DNA from: Bacteroidaceae bacterium
GTDB lineage: Bacteria > Bacteroidota > Bacteroidia > Bacteroidales > Bacteroidaceae
DNA: 57,785 nt
Direction of reading: 5' to 3'
Assembly: GCA_017526905.1 (NCBI GenBank)
Contig: JAFXQT010000045.1
Location: 1 to 57,785, forward strand
Under the pieces are notes generated by a model. The model saw nothing but the letters and a program-made list of their open reading frames with translations, was not told the DNA's origin and ran no database searches. A program made the translations under genes and the position numbers. Shown piece by piece: positions 8,723-15,703 of this stretch (position 1 is its first letter; each line of letters starts with the position of its first letter).

Positions 8723-8792
8723 GACGTCAGCCTCTCACTGCTGAGACACGCCTGTCTCATCCCTGAGACGCTCGCCTCTCAGCCTTGAGACG
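8689..8792. repeat. 22-bp tandem array of TGAGA...TCTCA dyads
   Basis: TGAGA begins at 8698, 8720, 8742, 8764 and 8786, exactly 22 bp apart, each followed 13 bp later by TCTCA (8711, 8733, 8755, 8777). A half unit (TCTCA at 8689) precedes and a left half follows the last full unit. Arms extend to 7 bp in units 1 (TGAGACG/CGTCTCA) and 3 (TGAGACA/TGTCTCA). Where the outer arm stays fixed, the central bases vary. It has no CRISPR-like spacers. Confidence 0.85.
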
Positions 8793-8851
8793 CCTCCGCT
8801 CTCCTCGCTTCTCCTGCCTTTGCTGCTTCCATTCTTGCAAGTTACCATACA

Positions 8852-8945
8852 ATGCCATGCAAATACCATGCAAATGCCACGCAAATATCACGAAATATCA
8901 CGAAATATCACGTAAATATCACGAAACGTCACGAAATATCACACC
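8852..8945. repeat. 10-11-bp periodic array ending in GAAATATCAC units
   Basis: About nine units grade from ATGCCATGCAA through ATGCCACGCAA to ATATCACGAA, with starts near 8852, 8863, 8874, 8885, 8895, 8905, 8916, 8926 and 8936. The later units are the reverse complement of the GTGATATTTC motifs at 8478-8509, so the two clusters face each other across the orphan promoter and dyad array. Confidence 0.75.
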
Positions 8946-9051
8946 AAATATAACTCGGTAAGGTGTTGATATACAACTGCTTTATAGGGTTAGTGATATT
9001 TGTGATATTTCTTTTTGGGAAAATGTATGAGATAAGTTAAGTTTCGGAAGC

Positions 9052-9205
9052 GATGCCGTAGGCATCAGACATTGGTAGCCAGCCATTCATATGGCTGGTA
9101 TGGTATATGGTTTATATTATCATCGATGCCGTTAGGTATCGGACATTGGTTCTTCGAAGTGTCGAAGCGACCGGAGGTCGAGCGGCCAGCCATTCATATG
9201 GCTGG
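9052..9205. repeat. two REP-like composite palindromic units
   Basis: Unit 1 is GATGCC-gta-GGCATC (9052-9066), then ACATTGGT, then CCAGCCAT-TCAT-ATGGCTGG (9079-9098). Unit 2 is GATGCC-gtta-GGTATC (9125-9140), ACATTGGT, a ~35-bp insertion with its own GACC/GGTC dyad, then the same 20-bp palindrome (9186-9205). Related palindromes occur after the next gene at 11127-11146 and 11177-11197. Such repeated short palindromes resemble REP/MITE-type elements. Confidence 0.75.
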
Positions 9206-9324
9206 TAAGGAAGGCCTTTGCCCGGCCTGTCACCTTGCGCGCATGCGCGTACCTTATTATATATACAACCGGCGAATCGTTTGGCTCATTTCGTCATAAA
9301 AAAGGATAAAAAGCACTATTTTCT

Positions 9325-9355
9325 TTTGGGCGTTCGGATTCTTTGCCTATCTTTG
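9325..9355 (+). promoter_or_regulatory. promoter of the TPR-AraC regulator
   Basis: TTTG at 9325-9328, 19-bp spacer, TATCTTTG at 9348-9355, then C. It is a full consensus match, about 46 bp before the ATG at 9402. Confidence 0.75.
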
Positions 9356-9401
9356 CAGATAGGGAAACACATTTCTTACTTATTTCTTATATCATCTGAG
9401 C

Positions 9402-11120
9402 ATGTCTGTATCTTTCCATGGTATAAAGTGCCGGTCGTTGGCCCGGGTGCTGGGGCTGAGGCGTAACTTGCTGGCATTCATCGCGCTTTTTGTGCTTCAC
9501 GTTACCGTTTGTGCACAGGAAGTGGATGTGCCCCTTCACACCTTTGACGTAGCTCCTTCGGTTCAGGCTGCCAATCGTTTCTTTGAAGCGCTGGACAAGA
9601 TGGAATTTACTGACGAGCCCATACGTTTTGCACCGGGAACCTCTCTCGACTCTTTGCGCCAACAAGTGTGGTACTGGGCTGCAGAATGGTTCTTCTTTAA
9701 GCAGGATTACAAGAAAGCCGAGCACTACGGACTTCAGGCGCTGAAGTACTTCAAGGAGAATACGCTGGAGAGGTCCGACTGTTTGAATACGCTTGGAAAC
9801 ATTTATATGCGCCTGTCACATTTTGACAAGGCGGCCCGTTATGCAAAGCAGGGACTGGATATTGAATTGCGGGTGGGCGATGATGACATCATCTCTTCAA
9901 CGATGAACACACTTGCCGCTATTTATATGGCGGCCGATCAGTTGGACGAAGCAGAAAACTATATTGTACAAGGGTTGGAACGTGCGGAGCGTGCCGACAA
10001 TTTGCCGCGAAAAGCGGTTCTGCTTGGCTCGGCATCGGAAATATTCCATGCCCGCGGCAAGGACTCGCTTGCATTGGGCTATGCCCAGCAAGCCTACGAC
10101 TTGGAGAGCCGGTTGGGGCGCCAAGGCAAAATGGCGATACGTATGGCACAGAAAGCCACGGCGCTGATTGGACTGAAGCAGTACAACAAGGCCGAGCACG
10201 AACTCAGGGCTGCCATCCCCGTGTTCCGGCAGACGGGTAATAAGCAGTCGCTCGGTATTGCATTGAACAAGTTAGGCACCGTCATGAGCCGGCAGGGTAG
10301 GCTGGCCGAGTCTGTGCCTTATTTCCGTGAGGCGGCGGACATCTTTTCCGCTATGGGTGACCTTTATAACGAGCTCCATGCGCATCAGGGCCTCTATGAG
10401 TCGTTGTGGACACTCAATCCTGACAGCGCCAAAATCGAGCTCACACTCTTTTCCACGCTCAAGGATTCGCTCTATTCTCAGGCTACTGCCGATGCTTTGG
10501 CCCGCTACAATGCCGAGTTTGGCAATGAGCTGCTTCAGCAGGAGAATGTGAAGGTGCGTTCTGCCCAACGCCGGGATCAGAGCTTGTTTGGTGCCCTCTT
10601 TGCCCTTTCCCTGCTGAGTGCCGCTGGCTTTATGTGCTACAATCACAGAAAACAGCAAAAGCATGCCGAGGGGTTGGTGCGTGAGATTGAACGGCTGCGC
10701 ATGCAGGTGGCACTGCCCGTTGCCGAGGAACAGGAGGAGGCCGACAATACGGAACAACCTGTCTCGGAGTCGGCTGAGCCTAATGAGGAGCAGCAGTTCT
10801 TGATGCGTGTCATCGATGTGGTTCAAGCCAGTCTGGCCGAAGGAACCTACAGCGTAGAGGCCATTGCATCCAAACTCAACATGAGCGTACAGACATTCCG
10901 GCGCCATCTGCAGCAATCCACCGGCGAGAAACCCAAAGCCTATATTTCGGCGGTTCAGATGCAGAAAGCCCACGACTTGCTTGTCAGTCAGCCGGAAATG
11001 TCAATTACGGAGGTGGCCCGCCAGTGCGGTTTCGAAGAGGTGAGTAGTTTCACCCATGCTTTCAAGCGTGCTTTCCAGCTTTCTCCTACTGCTTATCGCG
11101 AATTGAGAACGACCATTTAG
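9402..11120 (+). CDS. membrane TPR regulator with C-terminal AraC-type HTH
   Basis: A 572-residue predicted one-protein sensor-regulator. Residues ~20-39 are a hydrophobic export signal or anchor ending VCAQE. Residues ~60-370 are TPR-like helical repeats (YKKAEHYGLQALKYFKENTL, LSHFDKAARYAKQGLDIE, YNKAEHELRAAIPVF) that should lie in the periplasm. Residues 394-413 form a membrane segment (LFGALFALSLLSAAGFMCY). A short helical linker follows, and then an AraC/XylS DNA-binding domain (~468-572) with both helix-turn-helices (VEAIASKLNMSVQTFRRHL and ITEVARQCGFEEVSSFTHAF). This architecture is common near Bacteroidales surface loci. It stands upstream of the pilus operon and likely controls it or itself; the signal sensed is unknown. 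REP-like palindromes flank it on both sides. Confidence 0.88.
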   Translation: MSVSFHGIKCRSLARVLGLRRNLLAFIALFVLHVTVCAQEVDVPLHTFDVAPSVQAANRFFEALDKMEFTDEPIRFAPGTSLDSLRQQVWYWAAEWFFFKQDYKKAEHYGLQALKYFKENTLERSDCLNTLGNIYMRLSHFDKAARYAKQGLDIELRVGDDDIISSTMNTLAAIYMAADQLDEAENYIVQGLERAERADNLPRKAVLLGSASEIFHARGKDSLALGYAQQAYDLESRLGRQGKMAIRMAQKATALIGLKQYNKAEHELRAAIPVFRQTGNKQSLGIALNKLGTVMSRQGRLAESVPYFREAADIFSAMGDLYNELHAHQGLYESLWTLNPDSAKIELTLFSTLKDSLYSQATADALARYNAEFGNELLQQENVKVRSAQRRDQSLFGALFALSLLSAAGFMCYNHRKQQKHAEGLVREIERLRMQVALPVAEEQEEADNTEQPVSESAEPNEEQQFLMRVIDVVQASLAEGTYSVEAIASKLNMSVQTFRRHLQQSTGEKPKAYISAVQMQKAHDLLVSQPEMSITEVARQCGFEEVSSFTHAFKRAFQLSPTAYRELRTTI

Positions 11121-11126
11121 TAACTA

Positions 11127-11197
11127 CCAGCCATGTCAATGGCTGGCGAGAAAGCTTTCCATACGTCAATTGGTAGCCGTCCTCCCTGTATGGACGG
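11127..11197. repeat. REP-like palindromes after the regulator
   Basis: CCAGCCAT-GTCA-ATGGCTGG (11127-11146) shares its stem with the palindromes at 9079 and 9186 but has a different loop. Thirty bases on, ATTGGTAGCC leads into CCGTCC...GGACGG (11177-11197), a unit with different stem bases that still pair. The pattern suggests selection for the hairpin or dyad rather than exact sequence. Confidence 0.7.
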
Positions 11198-11335
11198 TTG
11201 TACAGCCACCCTTTTCTTGCCTATTCTTAACAAAAACATACCAAAAAGCCAATTTTTTGGCATTTTGTAACATTTGAGCAACCCCCAGCGCTAAGATTGG
11301 AAGAAATTGTCAACTCGCAAAGCGTTGATTCCGCC

Positions 11336-11343
11336 TATCTTTG
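11336..11343 (+). promoter_or_regulatory. -7 element of the small AraC-type gene
   Basis: TATCTTTG followed by C, 32 bp before the ATG at 11376. No clear TTTG lies at the -33 distance. It shows that this regulator can be transcribed apart from the gene upstream. Confidence 0.55.
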
Positions 11344-11375
11344 CCCCGGTTAATCAATAGAACGAATCGGCGACA

Positions 11376-11741
11376 ATGGACGAACAAAAGAACTTCCTGC
11401 GAAATGAGAGCCTCTTCAAAAAGATGGATAAGACCATCCGCGAAGAGAAACTGTTCATGGACAAGAATCTTTGCCGTGAGCAACTCTGCCAACTCTTATG
11501 TATTGACCGCAATCGTTTTGCGCAGATGATCAAGCAGCATAGCGGTGCCACAAACCTGAACGACTATATAAATAAGGTACGTCTGGAGCATGCTGTCAAG
11601 GTGATGCGCGACAAGCCCCGCTGGACACAGGTCGCCATAGCCGAGGCCTGCGGCATGTCGCTCACCACATTCAAGCGTTGCTTCGCTGCAAGGTATCATA
11701 CATCGCCGTCGCACTTCCGCAAGCAGCTGCTGCAGGCATAG
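11376..11741 (+). CDS. small AraC-type HTH regulator
   Basis: A 121-residue protein that is little more than an AraC/XylS DNA-binding domain. Residues ~26-50 give the first helix-turn-helix (CREQLCQLLCIDRNRFAQMI), and residues ~83-105 the second (WTQVAIAEACGMSLTTFKRC), closing with YHTSPSHFRKQ. There is no sensory domain and no membrane segment. The length is far below the usual ~280 residues for the family, but stand-alone HTH_18 proteins are known in Bacteroidales. It has its own -7 element and lies 198 bp before the pilus operon, so direct control of that operon is the simplest reading. It could also be a remnant of a longer regulator. Confidence 0.82.
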   Translation: MDEQKNFLRNESLFKKMDKTIREEKLFMDKNLCREQLCQLLCIDRNRFAQMIKQHSGATNLNDYINKVRLEHAVKVMRDKPRWTQVAIAEACGMSLTTFKRCFAARYHTSPSHFRKQLLQA

Positions 11742-11939
11742 GTGATGCCCCGACGGAAGCCCGTATTGAACCTGCTCGTTACAATAAGGGTGAGTAGGAA
11801 GGCTAACGGCCTGGAACTGCAAAAAAAAGTTAAAATACGGGTGTTTATGACCAAATGGCCCCAATGCGCTCTTAATTATATATAAACTTTGCCTAAAAAG
11901 GTCAATATTTGCAACCGAGAATACAAAAAATCACACTAT

Positions 11940-14405
11940 ATGATAAGCAAAAGACAGTCATTAGTCATGGCACTCTTGCTCCTCTTGTCAGCATCAGTAC
12001 AAGGGCTTTGGGCGGGCAACCTGCGTAGCGATACGTTGGAGGTCCTGTTCCGGGTGGGGCAGAGCGACATTGACCTCTCGTACGCTGACAATGCCCAGCG
12101 TATTGACAACTTCATGAAAAAGGTACGTGCCGATTTTGCAACAGTACCTTCCGAGTTAATCCAGCTGACCATCGAGGCCGGCGCTTCGCCTGAAGGTTTG
12201 CCTGGTTTGAACAAGCGCCTGGGCGAAGAACGTGGCCAGGCGCTGAAGAACATCATCAAGCAGCGTTTCGGACGCGACATGAATGTTCAGGTAATCAACC
12301 GCGGACCGCGCTGGGGTGAATTGGCCAAGATGGTCGAAGCCAGCGATGAGGAGTGGAAGAACCAAGTGATGAGGATCCTCGGGCAGCCCGAGGCTGACAA
12401 TGACTACGAGATCGATCCTCGCGAGCGTCAGCTGCGTGCCTTGAACAACGGCCGCGTATGGGTTCAGCTGCAGGCCAAGTATCTGCCCAAGCTGCGCAGT
12501 ACCGGTCTGGCAGCCATGGCAGAGATTCCCGAACCTGTCGTGCGCAAGGATACCATTGTTATCCTTGACACCGTTATTTATATGCCGGAGGCTTGTCCGG
12601 TATATGAGCCCCCCGTGTACTACTCCAAGAACCCGGCTCTCAAGACGAACATGCTCTTGTGGGCTGTCGGTGCTCCCAACCTCCAGTTCGAACTTCCGCT
12701 GGGCAAGAAGAACCGCTGGAGCGTCGAGGCTGAGGTGTTCTGGCCTTGGATTACATGGGACGAGAACCGCCACGCCGAGCAGGGTGGCAACGTGGGTATC
12801 GAGTTCCGCTATTGGCTCGGCAACCGCATGAAGCACCACACGCTCGACGGATGGCACATCGGTCTGGCCGCTGCCACCGGTTACTATGACATTGAGTGGA
12901 AGAAGAGCGACGGCTATCAGGGCGAATACACCAACACCTATTTTAATATAGGTTGGCAGAAGCGTTTCGGCCGCACCCGCCGTTGGGGCTTTGATGCCAG
13001 CGTCGGTCTGGGTTGGCTGCACACCAAGTACCGTCATTACAAAGGCAGCTCCACCTATCCCGTCGGTCATGAGGAGGATCGCGACAACCACCTCATGTGG
13101 CAGGACGACCTGAACAAGCACCACCGTTACAGCCAGTACCGCAACTTCTTCGGTGCCACACATGCCAATATCGGCTTCTCCTACTTCCTGGGCAAGCAGA
13201 AGTATCGCACACGTTACGTAACGGCTGCCGAGCTTGAGGCTGAGGCTGAGATGGTTCGTCAGCAGAAGCAGGCTAAGGCCGTGGCCCGCCAGCAGGAACG
13301 CGACATGAAAGCACAGGCTCGTCAGGCTGAAATTGAAGCCCGCGAGGCCGCCAAGGCCCAGAAGCAGGCCCTGAAGGCCAACGAGGATGCTGCCAAGGCT
13401 GCCGAGAAGGAAGCCGCCGAACGCGCCAAGGCTGAGGCCAAGGCTGCCAAGGAGGCTGAGAAGGCCGCCGAAGAGCAGGCTAAGGAAGCAGCCAAGGCTG
13501 CCAAGAAAGCCGCTAAGGAAACTGCTGAAGCAGTAGATGAGGAGGCCGAGAAGGCCGCCAAGGAAGCTGCCAAGCAGGCCGAGAAGGAAGCCAAGGCCGC
13601 CGCTAAGGCTGCTGAGGAACAGGCTAAGGCTGCAGAGAAGGAAGCTGCCGAGCGTGCCAAGGCTGAGGCCAAGGCTGCCAAGGAGGCTGAAAAGGCTGCT
13701 GAAGAGCAGGCTAAGGAAGCAGCCAAGGCTGCCAAGAAAGCCGCTAAGGAAACAGCAGAAGCTGTAGATAAGGAAGCTGAGAAGGCCGCCAAGGAAGCTG
13801 CCAAGCAGGCAGAGAAGGCTGCCAAGGAGGCTGAAAAAGCTGCTGAGGAACAAGCCAAGGCTGCTGAGCAGGCTGCCAAGGAACAAGCCAAGGCTGCTGA
13901 AAAGGCTGCTAAGGAACAGGCCAAGGCTGCCGAACAGGCTGCCAAGGAAGCTGAGAAGGCTGCCGCTGAAAAGGTGAAAGCTGAAGCTGCTGCTGCCAAG
14001 GAAGCAGAGAAGGCTGCCGCCGCTGCCGCCAAGGAAGCCGAAAAGGCTGCCAAGGAGCAAGCCAAGGCTGCTGAACAGGCTGCCAAGGAAGCAGAGAAGG
14101 CTGCTGCCGCTGCCACCAAGGAGGCTGAAAAGGCCGCCAAGGAGCAAGCCAAGGCTGCCCAGCAGGCTGCCAAGGAAGCAGAGAAGGCTGCCGCTGAGAA
14201 GGTGAAGGCTGAAGCTGCCGCCGCCAAGGAAGCAGAGAAAGCTGCTGCCGCTGCCGCCAAGGAAGCAGAAAAGGCTGCCAAGGAGCAGGCTAAGGCCGCT
14301 GAACAGGCAGCCAAGGAGGCTGAGAAAGCTGCTGCTGCTGAGGCCAAGGCTGCCGCCAAGGCCGCCAAGGAGGCAGAGAAGGCCGCTAAGTCTAACGCAA
14401 AGTAA
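11940..14405 (+). CDS. OmpA-like/DUF3575 pilus-locus protein with long Lys/Ala/Glu tail
   Basis: An 821-residue exported protein. A signal peptide (MISKRQSLVMALLLLLSASV) is followed by an OmpA-like alpha/beta domain at ~25-170 (VLFRVGQSDIDLSYADN, IEAGASPEGLPGLNKRLGEER). A DUF3575-type domain, rich in aromatic beta-strands and likely outer-membrane-bound, spans ~230-420 (LKTNMLLWAVGAPNLQFELP, GIEFRYWLGNR, FGATHANIGFSYFLGKQ). From ~427 to the end nearly every residue is Ala, Lys or Glu/Gln, a TolA-like helix with internal duplications. The TTG-initiated extension to 11889 is disfavoured because the signal peptide starts at the ATG at 11940. TATAAACTTTGC at 11881-11892 is a poor -7 candidate. 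The gene is first in the pilus operon, 11 bp before the DUF5119 gene. DUF3575 proteins accompany Mfa/FimA-type pili, but the tail is unusual. Confidence 0.85.
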   Translation: MISKRQSLVMALLLLLSASVQGLWAGNLRSDTLEVLFRVGQSDIDLSYADNAQRIDNFMKKVRADFATVPSELIQLTIEAGASPEGLPGLNKRLGEERGQALKNIIKQRFGRDMNVQVINRGPRWGELAKMVEASDEEWKNQVMRILGQPEADNDYEIDPRERQLRALNNGRVWVQLQAKYLPKLRSTGLAAMAEIPEPVVRKDTIVILDTVIYMPEACPVYEPPVYYSKNPALKTNMLLWAVGAPNLQFELPLGKKNRWSVEAEVFWPWITWDENRHAEQGGNVGIEFRYWLGNRMKHHTLDGWHIGLAAATGYYDIEWKKSDGYQGEYTNTYFNIGWQKRFGRTRRWGFDASVGLGWLHTKYRHYKGSSTYPVGHEEDRDNHLMWQDDLNKHHRYSQYRNFFGATHANIGFSYFLGKQKYRTRYVTAAELEAEAEMVRQQKQAKAVARQQERDMKAQARQAEIEAREAAKAQKQALKANEDAAKAAEKEAAERAKAEAKAAKEAEKAAEEQAKEAAKAAKKAAKETAEAVDEEAEKAAKEAAKQAEKEAKAAAKAAEEQAKAAEKEAAERAKAEAKAAKEAEKAAEEQAKEAAKAAKKAAKETAEAVDKEAEKAAKEAAKQAEKAAKEAEKAAEEQAKAAEQAAKEQAKAAEKAAKEQAKAAEQAAKEAEKAAAEKVKAEAAAAKEAEKAAAAAAKEAEKAAKEQAKAAEQAAKEAEKAAAAATKEAEKAAKEQAKAAQQAAKEAEKAAAEKVKAEAAAAKEAEKAAAAAAKEAEKAAKEQAKAAEQAAKEAEKAAAAEAKAAAKAAKEAEKAAKSNAK
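13388..14400 (+). repeat. internal coding repeats of the Lys/Ala/Glu tail
   Basis: A module of about 70 codons containing ERAKAEAKAAKEAEKAAEEQ and ETAEAVD(E/K)EAEKAAKEAAKQ occurs twice (near 13388-13590 and 13625-13815). A shorter module (EKAAAEKVKAEAAAAKEAEK) also occurs twice (near 13960 and 14190). Copies differ at synonymous sites, so the array is not a recent exact expansion, but it remains prone to recombination. Confidence 0.85.
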
Positions 14406-14416
14406 AGAGTACAGCG

Positions 14417-15634
14417 ATGAAAACATACACAACATACATCAAACTCTTGCGCAACGTCCTACCCGTTGCTGCGATAGCGTTGCTCGCATTGGGCGTGTCC
14501 AATTGCGACAGAAGAGACCTCTGGGTCTATGGCGATCAGTTTAAGCAAGTGATGCTGAATGTGGACTGGCGCTTCTATATGAGAGATACGTTACTTTATC
14601 CTAATCAGCCTGATCCCGATGGTATGACGGTGTGGTTCTATCCCACGGATGGCCGCAAGTCATATCAAGCCACCACTTCTGAGGTGCGTCACTATGAGAC
14701 CTATCTCAGTGCCGGCGATTATGAGGCGGTAGTCATCGACTACTCTCCCCAGGAGTACGGTCACCAGGAGTTCATAGGTATGGAATGGGCTAATACGGCC
14801 AAGGTGCAGGCATTGCCGCACTCATACCAGGCTCCCGAAGGCGAGGTGCAGCTGTTTGGTCCGAACGCCTATGCTGGTACGCCGGCTCTCCCTTCGACCC
14901 AGCCTAACACAGGCCTCTATACAGTGTCCTTCGAACCTGAGCAGATGGCATCAGATACGGTCAACATGACGATTTCTTCCGGTAAGTATGATGATTACAT
15001 CCCTTATGACGAATATGAGGAATATCAGCGTACACTCGTGAAGCAGGAGTTCAATGCCAAACCGCTCATCCTGCCCTGGCGCATGCGTATCCGCGTATAT
15101 GTCCGTGGTATCTATTACCTCCATGACACCAAGGCTTCTATTGCTGGCTTGGCCGATGGCTACATGCTGGCATTGGGCCACACCTCCGACCAGCCCTGTA
15201 TCCAGTACCTGGACGATTGGGAGGTTCATGTCACCGGTGACAATGTTGGTTATGTTGCCATGACCTTCAACACCTGGGGCTTGCGCAACTCCATGTGGCC
15301 TCCTTCCGATTACTCCCCGACCATCTATTATCCCATGTGGCCCAATTACCGTCCGCAGGATACGCAGACTTCAGGCAAGCCCTCCGATATCCGCCTGAAC
15401 TTCAAGTTCCTGCTGCGCGACCGCAAGACGGTGATGTACTACCACTATGATATTGGCGACATGGTCCAGATTCATCCCCGCGAGTATGCACTCCGTGTAG
15501 ATCTCCTGGATGGCTTTACTTGCCAGCCGGACAACCAGCCCAACCTGCCATACGTAGAGGCTTACAACGGTCTTGGATTCGACGGATGGGTAGTACCTTG
15601 GGCAGATGGAGCCGATGCTGACGTCCAATTCTAA
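14417..15634 (+). CDS. DUF5119 family pilus-locus lipoprotein
   Basis: A 405-residue protein with an N-terminal hydrophobic signal ending LGVSNC, a plausible lipoprotein site at about Cys30. The body fits DUF5119 proteins of Bacteroidales fimbrial loci: DRRDLWVYGDQFKQVMLNVD, then MTVWFYPTDGRK, then YLSAGDYEAVVIDYSPQEY. These proteins usually sit between DUF3575 and fimbrillin genes, as here, and are thought to be pilus anchors or minor subunits by analogy with Mfa2/FimB. It starts 11 bp after the DUF3575 gene and ends 69 bp before the first fimbrillin. The exact role is inferred from context. Confidence 0.82.
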   Translation: MKTYTTYIKLLRNVLPVAAIALLALGVSNCDRRDLWVYGDQFKQVMLNVDWRFYMRDTLLYPNQPDPDGMTVWFYPTDGRKSYQATTSEVRHYETYLSAGDYEAVVIDYSPQEYGHQEFIGMEWANTAKVQALPHSYQAPEGEVQLFGPNAYAGTPALPSTQPNTGLYTVSFEPEQMASDTVNMTISSGKYDDYIPYDEYEEYQRTLVKQEFNAKPLILPWRMRIRVYVRGIYYLHDTKASIAGLADGYMLALGHTSDQPCIQYLDDWEVHVTGDNVGYVAMTFNTWGLRNSMWPPSDYSPTIYYPMWPNYRPQDTQTSGKPSDIRLNFKFLLRDRKTVMYYHYDIGDMVQIHPREYALRVDLLDGFTCQPDNQPNLPYVEAYNGLGFDGWVVPWADGADADVQF

Positions 15635-15703
15635 ATCCTATCATATATCAATTACAGCGAAACAAAGTTTAACCAATTTATTATTAACCAATCTTTTACA
15701 ATT

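Larger units (their letters stand above)
8254..9401. other. 1.15-kb structured region without a confident gene
   Basis: No long credible ORF on either strand. In order it holds a pyrimidine-rich stretch (8280-8360), a CACGTACGTG palindrome (8387-8396), TATCAC motifs (8425-8439), three GTGATATTTC direct repeats (8478-8509), a consensus promoter (8531-8562), a 51-codon ORF (8567-8722), a 22-bp-period dyad array (8689-8792), an A/T-rich 10-11-bp periodic array in the opposite orientation (8852-8945), two more GTGATATTT motifs (8993-9011), REP-like palindromes (9052-9205) and the promoter of the next gene. The density of dyads and iterated motifs is far above that of other gaps here. Confidence 0.8.

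Noticed and set aside
8689-8792. Possible CRISPR array or integron attC sites in the 22-bp dyads
   Set aside because: The repeats abut with no spacer of 30 bp or more, no cas or integrase gene is near, and dyads lack attC core sites.
8425-9011. Possible replication origin (iterated motif, A/T-rich DNA)
   Set aside because: No DnaA-box clusters (TTATCCACA-like), no dnaA, dnaN or related gene nearby; the motif is GTGATATTTC.
12156-14435. 759-codon Leu/Gly/Ser-rich frame opposite the Lys/Ala/Glu tail gene
   Set aside because: Arises from the repetitive GCC/AAG/GAG codons on the other strand; the plus-strand frame has a signal peptide and recognised domains.
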